This document shows, piece after piece, positions 33,583 through 44,853 of a stretch of DNA of 64,000 bases. Each line of letters begins with the position of its first letter. The stretch's first letter is position 1. The stretch comes from Eunapius fragilis (taxonomy: Eukaryota > Porifera > Demospongiae > Spongillida > Spongillidae): NCBI GenBank assembly GCA_963681505.1, contig OY811987.1, positions 805,201 to 869,200 of the forward strand, written 5' to 3'. The position numbers were made by a program, and so were the translations under genes. Under the pieces are notes generated by a model. The model was not told the DNA's origin, did no database searches, and saw nothing but the letters and a program-made list of their open reading frames with translations.

Positions 33583-34491
33583 AGGTATGTGGGTATGAAT
33601 GTGGGTGTGGCAGGCAGTCTTGGTATTGATTGTTCTGTGTACCCCTTTCTTCTGCCACCGTTGCCAGGGCTACCATGCTTGTGCAATAGGTAAGGCTAAG
33701 CAGGCTGCCAAAACAGAGATAGAGAAATTGAAGGTAAGAGTGAGAAGGAGTCTGTAGCTTTGGGAGGGGGTGTTTGGGGTGCTAGCTTGTAGTGATGGCT
33801 CTGAAATCCCCCCCCCCCCCCCCCCCCCCCATCACTCAGGTACAAGAAATGACATGTCAGCAACTCATCAAGGAGGCTGCTAAGATGTATCCTGGTCCAT
33901 CCCCCCTTCCCTCCCTAGTCCCCAAGCCCGTATTTAAGGTTACTGCTTATACTTACAAGGCTTTAGCTCCTAAGAGTGTCCACACCTCTTTCGGAGGCAA
34001 AGTGGCACGTTGTGGTGGTTGCAATTACTAATGTATCAACCTCACAATAGGTGATGATGACCCACCCTTGTGTGGGGTGAACAAAATGCAGTTAAAATGA
34101 AATTCAAATCTCTACTGTTTGTTCTTAATACCCACCTGTGCCTAGGAGGAGGTGTTACCAAAGATCATTATTTACTTAACTTCTTGTCAGTATCTATGCA
34201 GTTCATGATGAGGTGAAGGACAAAGCCTTTGAGTTGGAACTGAGCTGGGTTGGTGATGGTAAGGAGGGGGGGGGGGCTATATCTTATTGTTTAGTTCATT
34301 TCCACCCCCCCACCCCCCCACTTCAGTATCGGGTGGAAAGCATGAGTGTGTACCACAGGATGTGTACCAGGGAGCAGAGCGTTACGCAAAGGTGGAACAA
34401 AGACATCTCTCATAACAGTTTTTGTGTGACCTGTGGTTTTGGTTCATAGGAAGCGCTTAAAGAAGCAGACACAGAAGATGAAGACCTCTAG
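32406..34491 (+). CDS. PSMA3: Proteasome subunit alpha type-3 (alpha 7)
   Basis: One of the seven alpha-ring subunits of the 20S proteasome core. Exons: 32406-32426, 32527-32609, 32674-32797, 32867-32899, 33218-33286, 33347-33490, 33668-33733, 33840-33886, 34191-34258, 34327-34391, 34450-34491; 253 aa (human 255). Signatures: start MSSIGTGYDLSAS, the alpha-type motif [64 protein letters not shown] and an acidic C-terminus. The intron at 33491 has a GC donor (TGG|GCAAGT), needed for the frame and matching the GC-donor consensus. Introns hold a GT run (33501-33580) and a 22-base C run (33809-33830). A poly(A) signal AATAAA lies at 34509-34514; ATG14 ends 135 bp away on the other strand. Confidence 0.97.
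33501..33580. repeat. (GT)n microsatellite
   Basis: About 37 GT units starting about ten bases after the GC donor of PSMA3 intron 6. Confidence 0.95.
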
Positions 34492-34508
34492 TATGAAATA
34501 CCTGACCC

Positions 34509-34514
34509 AATAAA
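34509..34514 (+). promoter_or_regulatory. PSMA3 poly(A) signal
   Basis: AATAAA 18 bp after the stop codon. Confidence 0.7.
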
Positions 34515-34626
34515 GAGGACCATATCCCCTTCATGATATGTTCCCAACAACAACATTGTTACCCTTGGTTACGTGATAAATAAGACAACAACAGACAAAA
34601 ACAGTTGTATATTTAAATTAAAAAAA

Positions 34627-37026
34627 TTATTTCGGTTTGCTGAAGGAACCCAATAGACTACTCAGCTTTCCAAACAGACTGCCATGCGCTCTGTTGCTAT
34701 CTTCAGGGTGCTGTTTCATGCTCGCGTCACTGCCGGAAGACACCACCGGGGGGCTCATTTCACTGGCCCCCAGAGCCGCATAGTCTCTATAAGTACTGTT
34801 GTAGTCCAGGTGCATCATTCTCTCCCTGTAGGAGTCTGGTATTTCCGCTCTCTGAGGCGACAAGGGGTCTCTGTTTGCCACCATATCCAGCAGAGAGGGT
34901 GGCTCCACCTGCTCCCAGTCAATGTCCTCCGTGCTAGGCTGGTCCTCCCCTCCCTCTTCACTCTCGCCGTCCTCTGTAAGGGCAGCGGAGTCACTCACAT
35001 AGGAGACGCTTGGGACGTCGTCCTCGATCGTGCTGCCACTATAGCGCATGTACTCGGGATAACACTCAAAGGGTTCACTCCTTTGCTCAAGGTGGTGGTG
35101 GCGGCATAGAAGGAGGAGGAGGGGATTAATAAGTTAATTAACCACACCCACAACTTCACCCCACACCTTCCTAGCTCGCTGTGCGTGATCAAGGCTAGAA
35201 GATTCTCCAGAGTGTGTCCTGGAGTGAGAGCACTTAGTGGGACACCCTGCAAAAATAATAATAATAATAATTCAGTTACTATGGAGCTGTGGGGATTGGG
35301 GGGGAACCTTTACAGACCTGCGAGAAGCACAAATACATAATGTTGTCATCAAGTTTGGCAAGAGACATTTTGAACTCTGCCACTTTCCTGTCAGGATTTC
35401 CATAAACACTGTGGGGGGGAAATCAACCCCAGCAGTATCTATCAGTGTGTTCAAACACTCTGCATTACTTACAACGGTGACATGTGATTGGAACTGTTTT
35501 GGGCTGTAGTGGGGGCCATGGGGTAAGGCAGTGGCTCGTGAAGGATAGAGGCTATGATACCAGTGAAGTGGGCTACGAAACTTAGTGCAGCGGGCACAGA
35601 GAACTCGAGGAGGGTACGAGGGTCAATCACCTCTCTCATACGGCTATTGTCATCTGAAATGGTGGCAAAGTTGGGACAGTTCTGTGAACGTGTGTCACAC
35701 ACACTTGTACACTTACACCTGCACACTGTAGGTCATAAGTATACACACACACCTCCCCTACCAGCACATAGGCCATAAACACAAACGCCTCACCCTTCTC
35801 ATCCAGTCTTAGCTTTCTGTGTCTGTACTGCCTTGCTGTTTCCAAGACAATAAAAGAGAAGAGGTAAGACCCTCCTTAAGCCCCTCCTCCCCTCACCCCT
35901 TCCCCTACCCCTTCCTTTGCCTTCCATACCTGCTATAATGTACGCACTGTAATCCCCATCAGACGGTAACGAAGCAGTAACGATTCTAATGTTCGGAGCT
36001 GGAACTTTGTGAGTACCACTGAGTAGCCAGTCGTCATCCACCTCAACCACATTATTGCAGTCGATCCGACTCAGCTGTTTATAATCTGTATGTGGGTAGG
36101 GTCACATGCGTGCATGCGAAGTGTAAGTACATCATACATGCCAAGTTGTGCACTAGGTGTGTGACACACACATGTACGTCCCGACTCCTGTGTAGTGAAA
36201 CACATATGCTTTTCATATGGTTGCATATGGCGTCACACGCATTTTGAGGCTATGATCTTGGCATATATGGTACATGTGCATGTGTGTGGGTGTGGTTACA
36301 TGTCTGTGTAGCACACAAGCGTGCAATGCGTGCACAGCATTGTGGTGGTCATGGCATTGTGTGTCATTGTGTGTTGGTGATGGTGTGGGTGGGAACACTC
36401 ACTCACTCCTCGCACCTTCTCCCGTGTCCTCACGGCTCAATGGTTCCACCTCGATAGTAAACACTCTCTCATACAGACGCTGTATGACGCGCTTCCTCAA
36501 CACCTTAAGCTCATCCCTTCGCTGGGCGGTGATCGCAAATTGCCTCTTGCATTCCTCCTGGCGAGACAGCTCCTCCGTTTATTCCCGCCTCACACTTACG
36601 TATATGTACTAACCATGAAACGGTCTTGCTTCTCCCGGAGGTTTTTCTCTCTCACCTTCTTCAGTCTCAGTTCGCGTCTCGTATTGCTTGCCTTTAGCTC
36701 CATCAGCGCGTCATGGCCTTGCGAATTCGACAGGCGTATTTAAATATATATAAATCATAGCGTAATGTGAGCTTTGGCACGTACAGTTCTGATTAACCAC
36801 AGCGCTATCTGTTACAGCTTCGCGAAGCTGCAGTACCCTCCATCTCATGTCGAGAACCTTGCATTGCTAAAAGAACAGTACTTGCACTCGCTTTGAACGA
36901 CTCACGACAGACAACTTACCGTTTCCCAACGAGTAAGCCTGGTTTGCAATAAGCTGTGCAAGGCGTCAATGTCACGGTCACGTAGCTAAACGTGGGTCTA
37001 CTTACTCGTTCAACTGAGCTAAACAT
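34627..37026 (-). CDS. ATG14: Beclin 1-associated autophagy key regulator ATG14
   Basis: Subunit that directs the class III PI3-kinase complex (VPS34-VPS15-Beclin 1) to autophagosome formation sites. Exons from the 5' end (complement): 37006-37026, 36920-36985, 36785-36866, 36614-36717, 36407-36557, 35930-36085, 35762-35835, 35473-35681, 35318-35408, 35167-35246, 34627-35080; 495 aa (human 492). A coiled-coil first half (LELKASNTRRELRLKKVREK) is followed by LPSDGDYSAY, VPAALSFVAHFTGIIASIL, DDNIMYLCFSQ, LGRSEPFE, the acidic segment with DIDWEQV, and a C-terminal amphipathic tail (SLFGKLSSLLGSFSK) like the membrane-curvature sensor of vertebrate ATG14. The N-terminal cysteine cluster of vertebrates is absent from this model. 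An upstream frame YICDKCLAQLNE overlaps the start in another phase, so the first exon is the weak point. Confidence 0.9.
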
Positions 37027-37216
37027 TTATCACAGATGTATCTACACCAAGAAAGTGCCACAAAATAGATAAAACTCTGAAGTGTCAACGCTATCATCAA
37101 GGTCTAGTACCTGAACTTCGTGAAGTCCTCTTTGTTCATGCCCCCTTACTTTGTAATAGAGACGCTAACATAATACGTCATTAATATTGCTGCAGTGACG
37201 TCATTCAAATGCTGTT

Positions 37217-38159
37217 CTATCTGCCCTTATTAGTTTGTGTTTTCTTGTTACTTTTCGCCTCTTCTAGCTCCTCCCCTTCCGGTCGACCTACCAGCAACGC
37301 TGGTAAGGCCTCCAGTTCCTCCTAGATTGGAATAAAAATATTGGCCAGGTACTATTACTATATTCCATTATTATTTTAACCTGGTAAACACTCATTGTAA
37401 CACCTTCAGGTAGATTCCGTTGAATGTACTCTAGAAACACATCCGATGTTGTTCCCGTTATCTGCTTCACCTGCACAAGTGATCTGGTACCATCACCACA
37501 GCAAACCAACGGAAGATACCAAGACTCACCTGCATCAATCTTGAGTGTGTCCTCACCTCATACTGCACCCGGTGCTTCTTGTAGATGTGCGGAGATTTCA
37601 GCACCGTGTACTTCTGAACACGCGTCGGCAGCGCCACTCTGACAAAAGACAGTCATAGGCACACATCACCTGTGACATCATTGGGGGCTGTACCTTCCAC
37701 TGATGTCGATTCCAAGTACTTTTGCTGCAGTAATCAGATACCTGCAGTAGCTATCCAGTACTGCATAGTCTGAACCCTTCACCTGTAGTTTATACATTTT
37801 TTAAAGGAGGGTGTAGTATATTCCAAATAATGCCCCCCACAGACTTTTATGTTAATCTTGCTGTAGAGTCGTTCGGGCACCATCTCTTGTTCGGCACAGG
37901 TCGAAGAGGCCTGCAACGAGTCAGTAGCAGTTTTATGCGCATGCTGGGGGGCGGTGCTGTAGTGGACTTACTGAAGTGGTGGATGAAGAATACGGATGCC
38001 GCCATATGCATTGGATCGGGGTTGGCGCTTTAACAGCATGGCCCGGCTGGCACCACTGCAGCACCCTGTGACGTCAACTGCTTGGAAAGCGTTTCTGACG
38101 ACGGGCACAACATACCTTCCTGTCCAGGAACCGCACACACTTCTGTAAAGTGACTGCAT
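37217..38159 (-). CDS. MRPS10: Mitochondrial small-subunit ribosomal protein uS10m
   Basis: S10-fold protein of the mitoribosome small subunit. Exons from the 5' end (complement): 38116-38159, 37972-38065, 37845-37910, 37694-37782, 37530-37638, 37381-37470, 37217-37321; 198 aa (human about 201), phases join. Conserved: LYSKINIKVKGSDYAVLDSY, QKYTVLKSPHIYKKHRVQYE, and ITGTTSDVFLEYIQRNLPEG. The N-terminal region before about residue 55 is unconserved and basic, in keeping with a mitochondrial presequence. It follows ATG14 on the same strand (190 bp from its stop to the ATG14 start) and is head-to-head with the RCC1-like gene. Confidence 0.94.
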
Positions 38160-38260
38160 GAGAAACGCCAAAAAAAAGAGCAACGTTGAATTGGAATAAA
38201 TGGAGGCGTGGCCATTCTTGTGTGAAATTTTATTGGTGGGGAGGGGCTGGGAGTCCGAGA
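38160..38260. promoter_or_regulatory. 101-bp shared intergenic region MRPS10/RCC1-like
   Basis: Divergent start codons 101 bp apart; no TATA box apparent. Confidence 0.55.
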
Positions 38261-39442
38261 ATGTCTCTGTGGATTTGGGGTAGTGATATCTACGGACGGC
38301 TGGGTCAGGGCACGGAGAACCACCACATATCCAGGCCGACGGAGGTAAAAGCCTTCTCCGGCGTCGGCCTGATAGCAGGGACGTGCGGATCCGCCCACAA
38401 CATTGTGATTGATTCCGACAATCGATGCTACACATGGGGAAAGTGTCACTATGGACAACTGGGACACGGAGAGATAGACCAGAACGAGCTCGTTCCCCGG
38501 CCGGTGGCGGCCCTGAACGACGTCAAAGTAAAATCCGTTGCCGCGGGAGACTCCCACGTCCTGGCAATCACCACTACAGGGCAGCTCTACACCTGGGGGG
38601 TGGGGTTCTACGGCTGCTTGGGCCACAACGACGAAAAGGCGCTAACGCTGCCCAAGCTAGTGGAAGCCTTGAAGGACGAGCACTTGGTGGCAGCCGCGGG
38701 AGGAGCCTTCCACAGTCTCGCCGTGACCACGTCTGGGTCACTCTTTGTGTGGGGACGTAACCACTGCGGACAGATAGGGTTCCCGGCAATGCAAGTGCCA
38801 AACTACGCCGCCGGAGGGAAAAGCACGAAGCTCGTGAGGTTCGACCAGAAGACTCCAAAGAGACTCCCGTTTCCTGCTCCGTGCACGAAAGTCGCGGCAT
38901 GCAACGACCATTCGCTAGTACTATTGGAGGGGAACGCCCTACTATCGTTCGGCGCAAACGACAGCGGGCAACTAGGCAGAGAGACAGGACCGTCAGAGCA
39001 GGTCACGGACCCTTTGGTCGACCCCTATCATTTCAGGATTGATGCCACTCACTTTCAAACCACGCCCATTAAGGGCATAGCCGCCGGGTGGAGTCACTGT
39101 GCAGCTGTGACCGAGAGTGGTCAGTTGTACTGCTGGGGTGATGGCCGCCTTGGTCAGCTTGGAATTGGGCACACCTCTGGGTCCCCCGTGCCAGCCGAAG
39201 TGAAAGCGTTTTCCGTGGGGACCAAAGCCATCCAAGTCACCTGTGGTGAGTCCTTCACAGTAGTCCTCGACGACAAAGGAGGCCTGTGGAGCTTTGGCGG
39301 AGCAGAATACGGGAGGTTGGGACTGGGAGAATGCACAGCCATGAGTGTTCCCATGGAGATCTCGCCAGCACCGCCGAAGGTGAACAGGGTTCAGTGTGGC
39401 ACAAACCACGTCCTAGCGCTCTCACTTGACCTGAGCAGCTGA
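38261..39442 (+). CDS. RCC1-repeat seven-bladed beta-propeller protein, intronless
   Basis: A 393-aa single exon starting MSLWIWGSDIYGRLGQG. The frame is open further upstream (to 38186) but without an ATG. Seven RCC1 repeats close the propeller: GSDIYGRLGQG, GKCHYGQLGHG, GVGFYGCLGH, GRNHCGQIGF, GANDSGQLGR, GDGRLGQLGIG and GGAEYGRLGLG. There are no other domains, nuclear-localisation tail or signal peptide. RCC1-family proteins serve as Ran exchange factors or scaffolds; which one this is cannot be told from sequence alone. It has no introns although its neighbours have 3-30 exons, and its GC and codon use look higher than theirs. Confidence 0.9.
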   Translation: MSLWIWGSDIYGRLGQGTENHHISRPTEVKAFSGVGLIAGTCGSAHNIVIDSDNRCYTWGKCHYGQLGHGEIDQNELVPRPVAALNDVKVKSVAAGDSHVLAITTTGQLYTWGVGFYGCLGHNDEKALTLPKLVEALKDEHLVAAAGGAFHSLAVTTSGSLFVWGRNHCGQIGFPAMQVPNYAAGGKSTKLVRFDQKTPKRLPFPAPCTKVAACNDHSLVLLEGNALLSFGANDSGQLGRETGPSEQVTDPLVDPYHFRIDATHFQTTPIKGIAAGWSHCAAVTESGQLYCWGDGRLGQLGIGHTSGSPVPAEVKAFSVGTKAIQVTCGESFTVVLDDKGGLWSFGGAEYGRLGLGECTAMSVPMEISPAPPKVNRVQCGTNHVLALSLDLSS

Positions 39443-39695
39443 GCTTAGACCTGCTGTAGTGTGTGTGTGTGCTATTTTAGCACACGACCTCTGGTCATAG
39501 CTGGTACCCATTCCTTTTTATAGCACTGTTGTGTATGCATATACACATATGTGATTTTATAACACACCATATCCTGGTCCCATGGAGGAAATATATCAAT
39601 ATCAATTACAACACACATACACAATGGCTGAAGAGTAATGACCCATCACCAAACCCACCTTCAAGTAACATCACATTGCTATGGCCAAGGGTGTG

Positions 39696-40293
39696 TCAGC
39701 TATTTTCCATTGCAAACGATGATGGTACGACGTCTGATAAGCCCACTACCTTGATGCACAGACTACACCCTGAGCAGCAGACAACGGTCACACCTAGTGT
39801 TAGGTCCTCTGCTGTGACTTGGTAGGATTCCCCACAGCGACATGATAGGGAATAAAGTCCTTCTTGTCCATTGTAGTCCATCTGGTCCAACTCAACAACT
39901 TCGCTAATTGGCCATTGCTGAGACAGTTCGAAAGCTATCAACAAAAACACAGAGATTTCCCAGATCATGTTTTAAAAATCGTCACATCCTTATTAAAAAC
40001 CTTTCAATTTGACGTCGTACTCATGCCGAAGACTCGCGTCGGAAAGAACGCTGTAGGCCTTGCTGACTTCGTAAAATTGTTGGATTGCTGCCTCTCTTTC
40101 GATCGCCGATAGTCGCTCGTCGTGTTTGTCAGGATGAAGCTACGTCACCGCCATTCCTGATAAACACATAACGCGGCACGGTGAACCCCTACCCTACCCG
40201 CTTCGTTAAACACTGATAGCTCTTTCGTATCTCCCCCGCTCCTGCATTCCGCGACACACAAAGGACTTTATAGTAGTCTTCCATTTTTGGCAT
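39696..40293 (-). CDS. DNAJC24: Diphthamide biosynthesis J-domain/zinc protein DPH4
   Basis: J-protein with a C-terminal DPH-type zinc finger that supports diphthamide synthesis on elongation factor 2. Exons from the 5' end (complement): 40198-40293, 40001-40139, 39696-39934; 157 aa (human 149). J domain: MEDYYKVLCVSRNAGAGEIR, then the HPD loop in LHPDKHDE, then FYEVSKAYSVLSDASLRHEYD. Zinc finger: LSCRCGESY and CCSGCSL (CxC...CxxC). The start could be the ATG at 40293 or the in-frame ATG nine bases later. It lies 81 bp upstream of the INO80 stop on the same strand, and tail-to-tail with the RCC1-like gene (253 bp). Confidence 0.94.
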
Positions 40294-40374
40294 CGGGTTC
40301 CCAGACTCACATGCGGGGAAAAAAAAAAAAACCAAAAAACGGCAACAAAAAAAAAAAAGCATAATTATTAAAGT

Positions 40375-43300
40375 CTAATAGTCTCCGTTGCAGCTTTCGT
40401 CTCTAATGAGTTCTTTGACATCCTTATGCGATGAAGGTGTGACAGAAATGGTAGGGAGAGGGCTGGAAATTGCAAGACAAGGGTAACCAGCCACTCCACC
40501 CGGCTGAACTGGTGGTGGCATGTAACAAGCAGGCAGGCCGTACACAGCATAGGCAGCATTGTTGGCGGCCAGGGCGCCGGCCATTGCCCCAGCCGAGGCG
40601 GCCGCACTTCTGGACCCACTCATCCGTTTTTTCACCATCTTACCCCTGCCGCCAAGCGGGGCCAACACCTTGGCCTTCTTGTGAGGACGTGCTCCTGATG
40701 ACTTTGAGACGTCGTCCACAGAGGGGTCGGCACCGTCCATACTTTCAGCCATGTCGCCCATTTCACTTGCGTCTCCGTTCACCTCGCTGGTGAACGAGGA
40801 GACGGTGCTGGTTGGTCGACTGAGCAGGGGGGAAGCCGTACCAAAACTGATGGTCTTTGCAAACACCTCGCTGTCCTTGCGGCCCTTGCGTTTCTTGCCC
40901 CTGGTGACCTCATCCACTTCTTGGGCCTTCCTCTCTGCCTGCTTGGCTAGAACTATGGATAGATGATTAATTAGAGAAAAACATTTTTAATTTTTTTTTG
41001 TTGTTTGTTTGTGTGTGGCAACTTAGAAAACAAAACTAGAAAGTTTGCCCATGTGTGTACAAACAAACATGTGGTATTTCACTTCACCCATTAAAAAAAA
41101 ACAAAACAATTTCTATGAGAGGCCATACTATTTGACTGTTCAACCCATCATAAGATGAAGTAAGCATTGAACATCTCTATTGAGCAGAGGGCATCAACCT
41201 CACCCATTGATACCCATCCCTGTTGATATCCATCCCTGTTGATGCCCATCCCTGTTGATATCCATCCCTGTTGATATCCTCTGTGTAAAAAGGGTTTATA
41301 TACCCTGTGTATAACATTAATTAGCAGCGTATAACATATGTATAACGGTGTGTATGTGGAGACATTATATACAATATTGCGTATAACGTCTCCATACATA
41401 TAACAACCCTTTTTACAGTGATCCATCCCTACCCATCACTGTTGATACCCATTTCTGTTGATATCCATCACTGTTGATACCCATCCCTGTTGAAACCCAT
41501 CTCTGTTGATATCCAACCCTGTTGATACCACTTACATCTCGTTTCCATCTCCTCATCATCAAGTAACAAAGACACCACTTCCTTTGGTTTCAATGTATCT
41601 GGTTTAAAATCCCCACCTGAGATAACCATCTTCTGAATCTGATGGACCACACAAGTCATGGTGATGACCACAGACACACCTATAGACCCCCACCACAATA
41701 GTCCCTTACCTCACTCTTTTCCCTGGCTCTCTGAAGTATCCTCTCCTCAATGGAGCCTTTGACCATCAGTCTGTACACAGTGACCTGTTTAGTCTGACCA
41801 AGTCTGTGAGCCCTGTCCATTGCCTGTGTGACAAGGGTACAAAACATGCATTGGTCACAAAAGCACACACAAACACACACAAAGCACACACAAACACATA
41901 CAAAGCACACACACAAAGCACACACACAAAGCACACACACAAACACAAACAGCTACAACCATGCATGCATTCCCTCTCACTTCCTCATACCTGCTGGTCC
42001 ACAGTAGGATTCCAGTCACTATCATAGAAGATCACCTACAGATCATAACCCAAGAGCTTAATGTCATCCACACACACACACACAGTGGTACACTGCTCCT
42101 TACTGTATCTGCAGCTGTCAGATTGATTCCCAATCCACCAGCTCTCGTGCTCAGTAAAAACACAAAGATATCAGATCTGTGTGTGTGGTTCAGCCATGAA
42201 TGAAATGCCCGCAAACCTTTGGAAAAAAAGGTGCACACACTTACTTCTTTTGGAAGTCATCCACCATGTCCCTGCGATCAGATATCTTGGAGGACCCGTC
42301 CAACCTGATGTACTTGTATCGCCTGTAGCACATCACCTCCTCCAGGAGGTCAATCATGCGCGTCATCTGGGAGTATATGAGCACCCTGTGTCCCTCCATC
42401 TTGAGCTGAGTAAGCAGCTTGTCAAGGACAGCCATCTTACCACTGTCATGAATCATATTCTCCTTATCTGCAGGGCAAAATAAACAGGGACCAATTTTAC
42501 CACATAGCACACATCAATGGCTTGTAAGTTCCCCAACCTGGTATGTAGATGTGGGACCATCCATTGGGTGGATAGGCACCTTCCAAGCCTCCAGGGGGCT
42601 TGTAGAGCAAGCTAGGCAGCAGGGGGCGCCCAAGAGGGGGGGGAGGAGGAGGGCTGGTGCCCAGGCCGTGCTGAAGGAGGAGCTTGAGTTCAGGAGGACC
42701 ACCAGACTGCCACTCCTGGTAAAGGAAGGCAGCTGCTCTGTCGGAACAGTACAGAGGAAGAGGTACAGTATGGACCTGTGGAGACAAGTGGAAGTAAGCG
42801 CGTGCTTACAGCTGTCCCCCCCACACATGTACAGCAGCACACCCACACATACAAGCACACATACATACACACTTCCACACACATACCCACATACAGCAGC
42901 CCATGCACACCCCCCCCCACACACACATACTTTTGGTATGTAAGTTATCAGAAAGTCTGGAACAGCGGTGGGCATGCAATGACGCTCCACCTCCACCATA
43001 TCCTTTGACACCTCGTCACTGGTGCCATTTGCAACACCAATTAAATCCATTCTATTTGATGCACACCCCTTGCTAGCACTGGACGGCAGCACACTGTGGT
43101 TTCTGGATGCCCCAAGGGTGGTGACACCGTCTTGCTGGATGCCCAGATCACTGGAAGCAGCCGATGTCTTCATGGGAAGGATCCGATGGGTGCAATGACC
43201 GTAGACGTTGCGGGTGTGGCCAGCAAACACAAGGTCCTTCAAAAGTTCGCTGCAACTGATGGATGGGTAGGACATCCTGAAGCTGGGCCATAGTAGGAGG

Positions 43301-43455
43301 CAAGTATTGGAGCGCCTGCAGACCCAATCCAGCAGTGACAAGGGAGTACACACAGTGTGATGGGTGGCTCACCTCGATTTTGAAGAGGCAGAATGCCAGT
43401 GTCTCTCCCAATACAGAAGATGCACTCTTTCTACCATCTGAAGAACTACAGATAG

Positions 43456-43529
<74 letters not shown>

Positions 43530-44808
43530 GAGGAGTTGGAGTCTGTTTACCACACCAACAACACGCATACCTAGCTGTCAGTGAGCCAATCATTATTGTT
43601 GAAGCCTCCCTCAAGGATAAGTCAGAAAGTCTCAGGAAGGACCAACAGCCTGTGAGGAACAAAAGGAGTCCCCATAACAACCAGGTTTAAGCTGCAGTTG
43701 CAGGCTGCATACCATCACTCTCATTCCCTGTAGTGGTGCTGGATCGGTGGATATTTAAGGGTGTGTGAACACCTATCCCTTCAGTCAGCAGCCTGAAAAG
43801 AAGGAATTAAAGACTGGCACTTCAAAACACCCAGTACAGGGTACTTCAAACCCTTACTTGTTCAACCTATGGAACCCCATCACAAGGCTGTAGTACATGA
43901 TCCTGGGTATGGACAGCTCTTCAGTGGATACAAGTATCGGAGACTTCACATCTCTCCTCTCAAACAGGTCAGGATGGTTGCACACCTAACATAGTGATAC
44001 CCCACACTCAATAATGGAAAACAAAAGGCACCACAATCCCCCCCCCTCACCTTTCTGAACTGCATAACCAGGTTGAGAAGGTGGGAGGTGGAGTCCTTTG
44101 AGGTAGACTGTGTGGTGGCAGAGTGGAGAAGGTCCTCAATGGATATCCTCTGTCGGAGGCCATGGTACAACCTCTTCTGCCTCATGGAGAGATTGCAAGT
44201 GAGATGGACCTCGATCTAACAAGAAAGAGCCATGAAAAGCATCATCTCTACCCCTCACAGCTTTGCCCTAACCTTCTCAGCCATTTCGTGCTCCACGTCT
44301 TTCTTCACCCTTCTCAACATGAAGGGTTTCAGAATCTTGTGGAGACGTGACAGCTGATCTGTGGTTGAAAGCGAAAGTGAAGAGCCAGCATACACAGGAA
44401 GGTCAGCATAACCTACTCTCATCTAGGATACTCTTCTTCTCTGCATGACTCTCAATGTCCTTCGAAAACCATTCATTGAACTCCTCATGGGAGTCAAACA
44501 TGGAGGGCATTATGAAGTGCAGCAGTGCCCAGAGCTAATGGGATAATGGCAATTCATGGTCAGGTGATGTCCAGACAGTCCATAGGACATTCCCCCCCTC
44601 ACTTCTTGCATTGTGTTCTGGATGGGTGTGCCCGTCAACAGGAGGCGGTTCCTGCAGTTGAAGCTCAGGAGCATCTTCCACCTCACACTTCAGGGGGAAC
44701 AAAGGTGCCATTAAAATAGATTCGTTTCCAGAAACACACCCACCACTGCGCACACAGATGCACACACCCACACACACAGATGCACACACCCACACACACA
44801 CACAACAC

Positions 44809-44853
<45 letters not shown>

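Noticed and set aside
34627-37026. Identification as UVRAG
   Set aside because: The coiled-coil/BARA-like layout first suggested UVRAG, but the blocks NNGDYSAY-like, YLCFSQ, LGRSxPFE and DxDWE fit ATG14 specifically.
38030-39409. Several minus-strand frames of 127-198 aa
   Set aside because: Antisense shadows of the RCC1-like gene and overlap of the first MRPS10 exons.
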